From Istiophorus platypterus (lineage: Eukaryota; Chordata; Actinopteri; Istiophoriformes; Istiophoridae), in the NCBI GenBank assembly GCA_016859345.1, contig CM029116.1, forward strand, positions 5,421,643-5,485,642: a stretch of DNA of 64,000 bases, in the 5' to 3' direction. The translations under genes were made by a program, and so were the position numbers. The first letter of the stretch is position 1, and every line of letters begins with the position of its first letter. A model generated the notes under the pieces. It was given only the letters and a program-made list of their open reading frames with translations. It was not told the DNA's origin and ran no database searches. Below are positions 38,543 to 50,601 of this stretch, in pieces.

Positions 38543-39347
38543 CTGCGGCGGGCCAAATAAATACAAAGCCCCTGTGATTCGATCTGCCGCTAACTGCATC
38601 ACTTAAAATAATGAACTGTATTCATTGCAGAAAAAAAGGGGGCAGCAGTATCCTGGCCTTGAGGGGTGCAGTAATCATTTAAAAGCAAAAGATTCAAAAG
38701 CAATAGTTGTGGAGTTGCATGAAGATGCAGGTGCAATAAGTATTAAAGGCTCCACAAGTCTGTTGAGTAATTATGTGTCATATTTAAAAATGGGGATATC
38801 TGCCTCTTCAATTTTCCCTCCTTAATTCTCTACCCAGTTAATTAGAATTGTCACTGAAAGGCAGGAGCTGAAGGACAAGTCACGATTAAAAATTCACCTT
38901 TTTTTCTTCTTTTTTTTTTTTTTAGTAAACCTGGAGACCTATGCTTCACTTGGACTAAGGGCTACCTCCGCAGCGCCAGCCGAATCTGGTTTGATCTCTG
39001 ACGATCAAATACATATTTGAACGAGCGGGTGAAGGGATGCATGTCTCCCATGCAGTTTTTAACAATGGGGCGGCGAGTTCACACCTTGGGCGCCTCCGTT
39101 CACGGTCCAACTCTGCAGGGTGACCTCTGCAGCGACCGAATGTGAATTATCAAGAGACTCCTCATTAAAAAGCACTGATGCATATATTGAGACCGGGCGC
39201 TATCGTGCCCTAAGACTAATAACCAGCCATTTAATGTCACCGTGCGCTGCTAATATACTTATAGATGAGCAATGCTGAAATGAGTGACAACCCCTCATAT
39301 TGACATGATAGCACAGCGTCTCTGATGCGGGCACCGCTAAGTCTGAC
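38543..39347 (-). other. Intron between coding exons 1 and 2
   Basis: An 805-base intron with a pyrimidine-rich run on the plus strand at about 38899-38924. No other feature was seen. Confidence 0.8.
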
Positions 39348-39570
39348 CTTGCCGGCCGAACTCGTCCACCTCGTGATGAACCATCTCTTTAACACGGCTC
39401 CCGTAGGCCATCCTGGATTCGTGGTCGAAGGCCTTGAGCGTCTCGCTGGAGCTGTAGGACTTGGGGTTGGGCTTGCCGTCCTCGCTGTCCGCCGAGGAGC
39501 TGGTGTAGCGGCGCTCGGCGTCCTGCCGGGCAGTGAGCGATCGGTAGGGTCTGCGTTCCTTCACTTCCAT
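39348..39570 (-). CDS. tenm4: tenm4 coding exon 1 (start codon, N-terminal Ten_N)
   Basis: The exon encodes residues 1-74, MEVKERRPYRSL to FGRQ, plus one base of a glycine codon. It is the start of the intracellular Ten_N domain and includes the teneurin signature YTSSSADSEDGK followed by KSYSSSETLKAFDH. I chose the ATG at 39568-39570 because its context is gccATGg and it aligns with the known TENM4 start. An upstream in-frame GTG four codons earlier is not needed. The donor is G|GTCAGA, read on the minus strand at 39347-39342. The intron to the next coding exon is only 805 bp, while the following one exceeds 22 kb. The 'SSADSE' segment is a plausible phosphorylation patch, which is an inference. 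Confidence 0.92.
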
Positions 39571-39634
39571 GGCTTCGTCCACGCTATTTTCAACATCAAA
39601 TGTGGGTCACGATGCCGGTTCACTTTGAGTGATT
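39571..39634 (-). other. tenm4: tenm4 5' UTR part of the start-codon exon
   Basis: On the minus strand a run of T-rich sequence and TTTCCCACAG ends at 39635, which looks like a 3' splice site. It lies 64 bases before the ATG. If it is used, this exon carries 64 bases of 5' UTR, and at least one non-coding exon lies farther upstream (above 39635 or beyond the window). No promoter was recognised immediately upstream. Confidence 0.6.
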
Positions 39635-39940
39635 CTGTGGGAAATAATAAAAAAATAAGTTAATAAATAAAAAGGAATCTTGATGCATCAGCATCAGCTG
39701 GTTTCTCTTTATTTAGTACCAAAGCCAAAGCGAAGGCATGACAAAATGTAGACAATTTGTGTACTTCAAACATACAATTACTTGCAACAATGAGCAACTG
39801 TATATTGAGATATAATAATGCTTCATGTGAAACAAAACCCAAAACTCCAGTGGCCATTTGAAAATAGAAATCATTGATGAGATCCCCAATCCCCAACCAC
39901 TGCAAGGACACTCATTGCCTTACTCCATTCCACAGCCTCT

Positions 39941-40033
39941 TACCCTAACCTTAACTATCACACCTAAAAGCCTAACACCAAGCCTAACCCTAAACCTGAC
40001 CCAGACCTAAGTCTAACCTGAATCCTAAAACCA
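39941..40033. repeat. Degenerate telomere-like CCTAA repeats
   Basis: Repeated CCTAA-type units such as TACCCTAACCTTAAC, GCCTAACCCTAAACCTG and GTCTAACCTG over about 90 bases. This resembles an old interstitial telomeric or CCTAA satellite stretch. Only two perfect CCCTAA hexamers are seen. Confidence 0.65.
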
Positions 40034-40140
40034 GGTTTTAACCATCAAAACCCTTTTTAAGCTGTGAGTACCAGCCAACATGTCCTCACGACGGTGGTTC
40101 AGACCTTAAATTTGCCCAAACCACCACAGAAAGACCTGCA

Positions 40141-40264
40141 CGTGCGCACATACACTCGCACACACACACACGCACGCACACACGTGCACATGCACACACA
40201 CGCATACATACGTGCAGACATACACACACGCATACACACATGCAGTCACACACACACACACACA
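40141..40264. repeat. Impure (CA)n repeat
   Basis: CACA tracts interrupted by CG, TG and TA steps for about 120 bases. Confidence 0.9.
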
Positions 40265-43200
40265 AAAATCAAGCAACTATGAAAATGAAATCTAAGTGCA
40301 TGTTCCCAACCAAGAGTATATGCACGGGTCAGCACACACAAGGAGAACTATGAAGAACCAGCAGCACTAGATTTAATACAACATGGCACAACAAATCTTG
40401 TACCTATAAAGTTTACGGGGCAAGTCTCCCACAAATACTGCATTTTATGTGCCACTCAGAAAATGCTGGGAGTCCAGCACCTGAAGAAGTGGCAGGTGTC
40501 CTTCCTTGAGTTGTGCTGCCTATGAGTCACAAATCATCGCCGGCCGAGAAAACTCCGGAGCCAAAACAAATCCGGGACCAGACTGAACCAGCAGAGATGA
40601 TTAAAATCTGAAACATAAAACCGTAACTGTCAAATAGCACAGCGAAGATAAGATCAATAGGCCGAGGCGGTTTTAGCATTCGGTTCTGTGCCGCATTTTA
40701 TTTTCTTGCCTTGAAGGACGTAATATTAAATCATCAAATAAAGTAACAGGCTTTATATCTGATTTCTCATTTTGAAAAGGTAAAAAAGGTCTGAAAAAAC
40801 CCACCATAAAAACCCAAACAACAAGACTTTAGTGTCTCAGTGCAATATGATATCAATTAGATAAAATAGTGAAATATTATTGTAGTTAACTGACGGTGCC
40901 TTAAAAAACAGCTCACCCTAAGTGGCCACATGGTTTAAAGATATTGAGTTGGATTAACAAATGTCAATGTGGATATAAACTTGATTAAAGGCTTGGTCAT
41001 TAATTACTCTGAAGCTCAATTATGGGAATTAGCAAGTCAGATATTGCAGCTATACTGTATATTTTCCTGCTTCTCCCAAACGGAATCACACAATGACAGA
41101 CAAATCCATAACCGTGTGTGATGACCTGAGAACTTTTGTCATCCGCCCTTGCAGGACCCCACTTCTGCACCACTTGCTCCCGCACTTGAAAATCTGTATT
41201 TTACTACAAGCAACAATGGCGTGCAAGCCACCCGATTAGGAGAACGCGGCTCTTTGAGAAGGAGGTGAAAAACTACTCCTGGCAAATCTGACAATATGCC
41301 TGCGTCGTTCAGACAAGGTTTTTTCTACAAGATAAGCTCTTTATGAATACCGGACAGAACAGTAAACAATGATCCCCACTGGACTATATTTGCCCTGTGT
41401 TCCAGAAAAAAAAAAAAAAACCTTTTTACTAAAGACACCATTGTTGGGGTTGGGGGGGGGGGTCTTTTGTATGTATTGACAGCTGAAAAGATCCTGGTGA
41501 TTAATGACTTGGGGCCTCAATAACAAGACCTCTGCCACATTGGGGGGGGGGGGTCGCTCCCACTCTTCAGCCACAAGAGCACTTCAGCTGCTCCCAAGAT
41601 TTCAGACGTAGCTTGTGTGGCTTGCTAATTTTTACCTTTTGCTCAAGATCCTTGACGCTATGCAAATGTGGAAGCGGAGAAACAAGCGGCTTTGTAGAGT
41701 TTCGAGAAAGCTCCGTATAGTGCATTGTTTTTGTCTCCAAAGCGCTGGGCCCAGGGCTCCGGCCATCTCTCCTCCGCGCCGCCCTTCATCCCCATTATTA
41801 ATCGGCTGGTATGCGACGAGATGCACCTTTGAGGCCATGGGAAACCCAGGGGAGGTTTTTCAAAGGAGCAACAGGCCTTAGACAATGACAGATGATACGG
41901 GATGCAAATGCAGGCCCTGGAAACGCAGCTACCTCGTGCGCAGCTATCAGAATTTTCACACAAAAACACACTGTAAAACCCAACAGCGTTGTTCTTTGTT
42001 AAACAGGCTACATCTGGCATTATCACGGCGTTTCAGCGCCAGAGAGTAAAGCTGTTGTTCTTGTTCATCTGTCTAAGTCTGAATCCTGGGAGAAGGAGCC
42101 AAAACAAAGCCGAATGCCACCATTGTGTTATTTTTACTGTACTAGTATGTGACGATAACAAACGGACGGTTTTATTTAACCGAGATGTCCCAACACATTC
42201 AGGTAAGAAATGATGGGCGTACCGTTTTTTCAAGTGTCACTATCGTCACACGATAAGATGGAACGGATGGGAAGAAAGTAGCCTGAAAGGCTGAAAGCGA
42301 AGGTTAATGAGGGCAAAGTCTCAAAGACTCGGTTAGAAAAGTTATTTACAAAGACCAGTGAAAAATGACGGCCACAGAGTGAAATCTCTGAAATGAAGAT
42401 AACAATCACACGCTTTTATTTCAAAGACAATGCTCCCTCCACAAGGCTGAGCCTGAGCAGTGCCAGAAAAGAAGCTAACCGCGAATCTATGCAATGATCC
42501 AAAAATCAATTGAGGTCTCTCCGGTTAGACAAAAGAAATGATGGATGGTCTGTTTCTTCCTTTAAAACAATTGCAGACTTTACATTTTTGAATTGCATTG
42601 TCTACAAATGGCCGGGGCAGAGCCGGGTTCGTCCATGGGAGAGAAAGCAAATGAAGCCGTGGAGCAGAGCAAGAACGCGTTCCTCGACGAGAAGGCGTCG
42701 CAGGGAGTGGTGGACAATGAAGTGTGTCAATGGAAGCCATCAGAGGCGGCGACGCCGCACACGATTCCCCGTTGCTCGCGCAAAGAACGTGCACACGGAG
42801 GTTACAGCCGCGGGCTCGTGCGCCGGGAAGGGAGCGCCGCTTTCAAGCTCGCTGTTTAAATGAGGAAAGTTGGCCGATGGCAGAAGTCACCACCCGGCTC
42901 GTACCCCGGCAGAGAACAGACGACCCTCAGAAAATATGCAGCCGGCTGTGAGAGCTCGTGACCACCGGGGGCAGCTCAGGAAAAGGAAAAGTTTATATAC
43001 GTGGCATATAGAATACCATAAAGCGTTTGAGTCAAACTGCGTTTCATCACTGGCATAGGCGTGTCCTCCGTCTGGTATTGGCGGGTCATTTTGCCTGCTG
43101 CGGGTATGAATCCCCTGCTCCCGATCTAAGATTAAATCCAGTTTCATGCGTCAGGCAAGAGAGCGGAGCTAATACAGCTGCAGTGAAAAACTCAAAGTGT

Positions 43201-45049
43201 CGCCGGTGGCAGAAAGGAAGTAACCACTTCAGCCGTCAACCGAATGCACGCTCGAGTACCATTTGAATGAAACCCTACAATTTCTTTTTCTTTTTTTTTG
43301 ACGCACAGGGGGCCGGGCTATGTCATTCTGTTAAAGGGTTAGGCCATTATTTCCCTGGTTTTTAATGTCACGACAATTAAGTTTCAAAAATGTGTGTAAT
43401 CATCTCCGTCGCTGCGGATCTTTGCATACCTGGGGTTCAGTGGCGGTTCACTGCTCTTTAGCATGCACTGAAAAGGCTTTACAAGGACGGTGCAGCAGGA
43501 AGGAAGATTATTTTTGCTATCAATCAATCAAATTAATTTTTGATAAATTTGAGAAAATGTCAGTGAGCGGTGGAACACGCCGATTGTGAAATTGCTTGTT
43601 TTGTTAGACCAACAATCCAAATCAAAAAGGTGTTTATTTCACTGAACTGATAGAGCTGTTAGTTCTATTATTTATACTTGTTGTATAAATGATGTTTGTT
43701 TATTGGTGGAAATTCCATCATTGTGTAACCCTGCCCAAATCTAGGTTAGGTTGTTTTTTGTTTGTTTTTTTTCTCCCTGACTGTGTTCAGTTAATTCTGG
43801 GATAATTAGCAAGTCTAAACTCCCAAAAAACCAGGGGAATGCCAAAGAAGACAACTCTAAAGGCCCGAGGAGAAGATCCTCGACGCAAGCCGTAAAACGT
43901 ACTGACCAAGGTGGGAACGGCGATCCGAAGATCGCCGGCCGGGGTTTCCAGCTAGGCAGATCGTCCGGACCGTTGCTCCGGTGTCAGGAAGTACTTAAAC
44001 GTGGTAGATCTAAGTAGGTGGGAGGCGTTCAGGGTACGATATAAATGCAAATGGTTCCGTATCATCCGTCAAACAATTAGCAGCGTGCTGAGAATTGCCA
44101 TTCAGCACTGCCGCATATAAATCCAACCTTCTCTCTGTGCAAAGTCCCGTTTCTCCGTGATGATAAAACCACTTGCTGCTCTTTCCGTGTCATATGATTG
44201 CCGGTGCGGCGTCCAGGACTGAATGCTAACTAGCATTCTTGGGCAACACAGGGAATCGGGTCCCTTGGACAATATGTTTGGCAAATCCCTCGGAGTGTAT
44301 AATCTAGGATGATTACTTGTCCATGAAATCACTTAATTACTATTGATTACCAGCATCGGGACATAATGTGTTACTGATTATCGATGACATTTCTGGACAA
44401 GTAATTGTTGACACATATCACAGGAGCTGAACCTTTTTTCTTCTTCTTTTTGGGAGGGCTGCAGCGTTTTAGCTCAGGGATACAAAAGTAATGCTTTGGT
44501 ATAGCAGTACTGTTGATAAGCATAAAAATATTAACACTACTTATCAAATCCAATCCAAATCACAACTTACGATGGACACAAATTATTGTAAACATATAAT
44601 GTATATATAGAAATGAAGTGTCAAACATTTTACCATATAGTTTCGGTTTATTTCTGTGTTTTGTTTTGTGGGGGTGTTTTTTTCCTCGATTATCTAACCT
44701 AGTCACGTAGTCAAAGGATTAGCGACAGTTAGCTCACAACACTGCAGACAAACATCTCCAAACTCAAGCAGCCTGTAGAGCAGCATAGAGGAAATTTGGG
44801 CAAATATCAAGAACATTGTCTACGAGGTCCATTGAGAGCAAGGAGAACTCCATACAGGCACTACTTACTTCTTTTCTGGCAATCGTTCACATGCCTCGGC
44901 TCTAAAGAAAAGCCTCCTTGGTCAACAGAAAGGTGTGTTTTCAATAGAAGAAAAAAAAAGAAAGACTTGGGCAGAAGGGGTGGGGGGGCTGAATGGCTAG
45001 CCAAACAGAACTGAATTCGATAGTGCTAATGCAGGCCAAGGAGGGGAGG

Positions 45050-45115
45050 GGGCACGGGCAGCGACGGCGTTGGCGGTGGTGGCGGCGGCAGCGCTGGTGG
45101 TGGTGGTGGGGTATC
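45050..45115. repeat. GGC/GGT trinucleotide-rich tract
   Basis: Sequence such as GGCGGTGGTGGCGGCGGCAG followed by repeated GGT. It is open in several frames but lies outside any supported exon. Confidence 0.75.
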
Positions 45116-47989
45116 CCAGCAGCCGCCTCTTTCCGGGATCAAAAGCGAGCCCCGCTAGCGCATTAAAAAGAATGCGTAAAAGCCTTAACATAAACAAAAG
45201 TAGCCCGGGACCGCTGCTGCAGCACGCTCCCTGCAAATAATCACTCTAAGCAATCCAAGGTTTTCAGCCCTGGCGGGGGGGTGGTGGGGAGCAGGCACCG
45301 GAACAATGCTTTAAACCAGCCTGGTAAATAGCAAGGAGAAGCGGCCTATTTATTCACTTTCTGCACTGATGTATGCCCCTGACCTTAGCTAAATACAGCA
45401 AAACGCTAGCAGTGCCGTGTCAGGCCCAAAAAAAAGAAAAAAAAATTTCCATTTATCCGTTATCAATATTGCTGCTAACGCCATAACAAAAAGCATTCTG
45501 TGTGCTAGGCCTGCACGCGAGGCATAAATTAGAGCTATAAATTCTAAACCAATTCAGAGGAAATAAGTAATACGGACTCATGGGGTCCGCCATGGTCCCA
45601 GGGAACAACAGAGACAATAAATAAATGTGAGGGTTGCAGGTATAAAAGAGGACCCCCCCCCCTCCCTCCCTCCACTACGGTGAGTTAAAGTGCTTCTGCT
45701 TCCAAAGCATGGCTGCTGAGTGCAGAGGTCACTCTGGTGGTGGCCTGTCTCTCATTAGGCCACGATTAATACTCATTACACGGCAAAGGCAAGGGCGGAA
45801 TTTGATTTATAGCACGGCCTGCACCGAAACGGGGGCCAACACCAGATAGAGCAATAACGAACCTGGCGGAAAAAAAAAAACACTACTGTCAAACTTACCG
45901 TTACAAATATTTGAGCTTTGCGGCTGTAGCCTCAGGAAGGTCTATGGGACCAAAATGCTGCAAATAATTGATGCTGCGAACAAGAATATTTTAAGTGCTG
46001 TTCAAATGCCTTAAGGGTTGGTTTGCCAGAATTACAAAAAAAAAAAAAAAAAAACCCGCACATTTTCTGACTGCATGGAAATTGTGTGAGTTCCATATCT
46101 AGTGTTTTGAGGTATCGGATTCTGAGATTGCAGCTACTGATCCCAGTACTGTTGGAGCTGAACGGTTTCCGATGCTCACAGCACTGAAAAAACAAACATA
46201 AAGAAAGAAAAGAAAAAAAAAATTGACCGCAACATCCTTCCACAGGTAACGTCTCAGTTAATCTAAATAATTGACAGACCCAGTTGTCAAGATGGGTTGG
46301 CTGGAACTACCCTCTTTTGTTTTTTAACCTTAGACACAAGATACAGTCTCTTTGAAAACTGTTGACAGCAAAGTCTTTCACACAAAAAGGTCCAAAAACA
46401 AAAATCCATTTACCTCTATTGCAGCTGGGCTGGAGGCAGAAGTCACAGGGACACATACCTCAGTCTTAAACAGATAAAAAATCAAAAAACCACCTTCACT
46501 GCCAGTTGCTTCTAGAGGAAAGTTGAAAAGGCTTGGTTTTAGGTTCAGACACTATTGTGAGCCAATGCCACAGTGACGCCCTGATAATGGGCGACGGTGG
46601 CTGGGAACAGCTGATTCGTTTTCTTCAAATGTGTGACTTAGCGATCAGAACAGATTCCAGCAGACGCAGTTAATTAATCACTTGAACTACTTTAGCTGGG
46701 AGTTGATTACTTCCCTTCTATTTTGCTTTTGATCGTCGTCAACCAATCGGGGCAGTGTTGCAGTTGCAGGAACTCAACTTGTGGACCCATTCAACTTTGT
46801 TAGGTGGGCGGGCAACAGTCGCTGTCTCGCCGCGGAACAATGCATCATTTTAAACCAGCCTGGCGACAAAACGCCGCTCTGTACACTTGCGGCCCCGCGC
46901 TGCGGTGCGTAGCTGACGTTAGCCTTATTCTGTACCTGGTGGCAGGTTCCTGAGCCAGTCAGGGTTTCTGGAGGGATCTAAACCTGCACCATAACCCCCC
47001 CCCCATATTAGTTTCTAAATTTGCACAATAATTCTCCAACAGAACTTCGTGACAGCAGAAGCTTTGTTGCTAGATTTATGATACAAATCATGTTTTAATG
47101 TAATACTGCTACTTCTCTAGTGCTCAACATGATATAGCAGTGGCTTTATCAAAAATTACCTGGCCTGGTCTTGTTATAAAATAAGTGGCTGTACCGTATA
47201 CACCTGTTTTGCATTAGCCTCACAAGAATTCATACAAATGATGTTGCCACTTAAGAGGGGATGTTTTTGTCCGCCATACTTTATTAGTTTTCCATTCAAC
47301 CCAGAAAGTAGGCTGCCTAGGTAATTTAAAAGACTCTGAAGTGCTTAAAAGTACAGAAATGTAAGCAGGTTACTCCAATGCCTCAGACATTGTGTTCAAA
47401 CCGCTAAATTAAATGTCTGCAGTTCCTTAGAAAATCCATTGTTTACAAAATGAGGCACTGATGTTGTCACATCTTTATGCCACTAATTATCCTGGGTCCA
47501 AACGTGATGCGTGAATAACGTTTAGTAATTTCAGCAATGATGTAAGTGTGAATTATGCTACTATTCATGTTAGAATACATTTATTTACTTATTAAACATC
47601 ACAAGCACAAGGACGTGCTCAAAGTTAGAGAGAAATAATTCACTAATCCAAATAGATTCGGTGTCATTCACTGTCCCCCAGACTCACAATGTGCAATAAA
47701 GACCAAAGAAGTAGAAGTTGAAAAAAAAAAAAAAAAAAACCCCAAACAAAAAAACAAAACCTAAAAAGCTTCACCCAAACAAACAGATTCACTGAATCCA
47801 GATTCTGTCTACGTTCGAGTTGACTCATGGCTTCAAACGTGTCTCAAGTGACCACTTGTGTTTGGATTTCACTTCCCTGCCCAAGATGCAAAATAACCAT
47901 GTAAATCGCTTCCATTTCTGCAGGGCAGAAATAACCAGCTAGAGAGGGAGTCTGCGTTCGCAGCCTTCGACATGCAGGTGAGCGCAGTC

Positions 47990-48640
47990 GCCTCACGTGT
48001 CCCTCAAAAGTGGCTCCGGAGGGTCCTTCTAAGGCTTTAGGTGCAGCCCCTCCTGCATCAAGACGCCGTCGACTCGCGCCCAGATCGGCCGCAGCCTGGA
48101 TCTTCTTCAGAGGGTTGAGTTCCACTGAGAACACGAAATCCGCCCCGGGGACGGGGCACGAAGCCGAGAGGCCGATAAATGGCCAGCGCATTCGCTCTCG
48201 AGGAGCAGCCCTGAGTGGGAGAGCCCCCATCCACCCCCCGCTGCCCCCCAGGGCCGAGACTGTAATGCTGTACTGCTGGGTACCACTTACGATCCCCTCA
48301 CAGCGGGGCGCCTGAGATGACTTCTGTGGGCCCCGAGTGCGGAGGTGCCCTGCAAAGATGTGAGCGAGGTCGTCCAGTCTCCGATCATCACGGACATCAG
48401 TGTTCAGCCCTCGGGAGACAACCCAGTCATTTCCTTCGAACCCTCTTCTCTCGTTACATGTCCCCTCGCTAGATTTCCCATCATATAAAAAAACGTGTCC
48501 CGGCTGAGTTTGGTCTGACGTACGTTTTTGCAGAGCAGCGAGATCGAGCGGTGCCGGTCACGCCGCCGTGCGTCCGAGTCGCGGCATCGTGAAACTGATC
48601 TACGTCGCGGGTAGCGCTGCGCGGCGGACGTACACAGCAC
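47990..48640. promoter_or_regulatory. CpG-rich region, possible island
   Basis: Two CpG-dense blocks (about 48060-48210 and 48500-48640) contain many CpG steps such as AGACGCCGTCGACTCGCGCC and GGTCACGCCGCCGTGCGTCC. The open frames on both strands show no family similarity. It lies 8.5-9 kb upstream of the tenm4 start-codon exon and is a candidate for an upstream promoter or first-exon region, without direct evidence. Confidence 0.3.
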
Positions 48641-49220
48641 ATACCCAAGCTCACTAATATAACACGACCCCCCCCACAATGCACGCACTCCCCCGATCGA
48701 AATGAAACTGCCCACCAGCGGGAAGCGATGTGCTCGTTTCAAGTTAGAGCGTCAATCAATCAAATAAACTGGAGTAATTAGGTTTCCTCGCGACGGCAAT
48801 AACGCGCATCTTCGCTGGGCTTTGCAAAAAAAGAAAAAAAAAAATCAGCTAACACGGCAGCCTACGAGCAGGAGCCATGTGATAACCCCCCTGCACGACA
48901 AGCAGCAGGCGCGACCGTTTCTGTCGGAGCCGATAAAACCAGCGGCTGTCCAATATAAACAAAAAAAAAACAGCACACACAGCAAAGCTACAAAGAGGGT
49001 TCCTGCATGGTAATGATCTTACTCTAAGTGCCTAACTGAGTCATCTCCGCGAGCCGCGCTTTGACAACCACACACCTCCCACATCTCCCATCTCAGCAGC
49101 CTCTGGGTGGGGCTAATCACTCTGGAGCTTCATCATCGACTGGATGACAGCTCTGGCTGGAAGGACGCTGTGTCTAGAGGGCGTGGCTGTCGCAGTGGCC
49201 TACTGTACACGCCACAAGAC

Positions 49221-49900
49221 GATCCAACCACGCGGCGCCCAACCACGCCGCCAAGATCCAACCACACGCTGCGGCGCACTCAACGCACACACACGCATCC
49301 AACCACCACACACAAACCCACTGACACACGCAGACCAAACGACACACACGCATCCAACCACACGCACGCATCCAACCACACGCACGCACACCCAACGACA
49401 CACGCACACCCAATGACACACTCAGACCAAACGACACACACACGCATCCAACCACGCGCACACAAACCCACTGACACACGCAGACCAAACGACACACACG
49501 CATCCAACCACACACACATCCAACGAAACGCACACCCAACAACACGAATGCACCGAACCACACACACGCATCCAACCACACGCACCTACCCAACCACACA
49601 CACACACACACACATCCAACGACACGCACACCCAACAACAGGCACACACCGAACCACACACACGCATCCAACCACACAACACACACACACACCCAACCAC
49701 ACACACATCTAACGACACACGCACGCCCAACGAAAAACACACGTACGCACACCTAACGACACACACACACCCAACCACAAACACACACACATACGCATGC
49801 ACACCCAACGACACACACACAGACACGCACACCCACCTAAGGACACACACGCCTGCACACCCAATGACACACACACACCCAACGACAAACACACACACCC
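49221..49900. repeat. AC-rich satellite with CATCCAACCA units
   Basis: About 680 bases of tandem, variable units built from ACACACGCATCCAACCA, CACACCCAACGACAC and ACGCAGACCAAACG, nearly lacking T on this strand. Units combine into longer recurring patterns; for example the CACTGACACACGCAGACCAA block recurs at about 49320 and 49470. All open frames here are repeat artefacts. Confidence 0.95.
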
Positions 49901-50573
49901 AGCTTGTTTTTCTAGAGCTGAGAACAGAGCATCACAACACACACTGTTTTCTTGTTTTCTCGTTTTCTCGTAGAACATGAAGGATGAAACGCATTCTTGC
50001 CGCCTCTCTCACAGTCCAGACCGGAAACCTGAGAGAACGGTCTCCGGGCCGCGGAGGGCTGGTGTGCGCCCGTTCGCCCCTGACTGATTATGACATGAAA
50101 TGGCCGATGGGCAGGCTTGGCAGCGCAGCGCTGACCCGCACCATCTCCTCCCTCTGCCTCCAAGGTACCAGAGGTCTGCACTCCCTGATCCCAGTGGCTA
50201 AAAGATTAGACGCTGCTGAGGTTCGCGAAAACCTTCATGCAAATGCGCCCCGTGCGATTTCCTTTTTTTTTGGCTCATCTACTATCGGTCTTAGACGCAG
50301 AGCGAAACAAAATCAAAGATGAGCCTTGTCTTTCTTTTTTTTTGGTCCATGTCTTGATTGTTGATGCATAAGAGGGAAATGCCCTTTCATCTATCAGGGC
50401 AGGGCACTGCAACCTCCTATATATAAATTTAATTCTCCAAGTAAATTAGGATTGATCACCACAGCTCTAGGCCACAATCAGCATCCATGATCTAATCAGG
50501 GCCCTGCCCTAGACAGAAAAGGATACTTCCATAAATAAAAACCATATGAGAGCCAGCAAGTGCTCATAACACT

Positions 50574-50601
50574 GGGTGGGAGGGGGGAGGGGGGAGGGGG
50601 G
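50574..50601. repeat. G-run tract
   Basis: GGGTGGGAGGGGGGAGGGGG-type sequence with four or more G-runs in under 30 bases and quadruplex potential. Confidence 0.7.

Larger units (their letters stand above)
1..39634 (-). other. tenm4: Teneurin-4 gene, 5' part (gene span within window)
   Basis: The span covers the translated exons for the cytoplasmic and transmembrane parts of a teneurin, a type II transmembrane adhesion and signalling protein of neurons and other tissues that binds teneurins and latrophilins across cells. The order and phases of six exons agree, giving 434 codons plus one base when all are included. The assignment to paralog 4 rests on the start (MEVKERRPYRSL), the block GRSSCLSSRANSNLTLTDTE, and the insert ending LQDNLIEMD, which as I remember it is present in TENM4 and absent from TENM2 and TENM3. 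The gene continues past base 1 into exons for the extracellular region. The transcription start is not identified. The species cannot be named; fish is inferred from intron content and transposon types. Confidence 0.9.

Noticed and set aside
38160..38606. Plus-strand 148-residue frame and minus-strand 88-residue arginine-rich frame
   Set aside because: They are shadows of tenm4 coding exon 2 in GC-rich sequence.
39571..39582. Upstream GTG start four codons before the ATG
   Set aside because: GTG is not a normal vertebrate nuclear start, and the ATG at 39570 has a good context and aligns with teneurin N-termini.
47844..48315. Overlapping plus and minus open frames of 101-128 residues
   Set aside because: They are typical of CpG-rich sequence with few stops; no similarity to a known family was recognised.
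49107..49978. Threonine/histidine-rich plus-strand and valine/cysteine-rich minus-strand open frames
   Set aside because: They follow directly from the AC-rich satellite.
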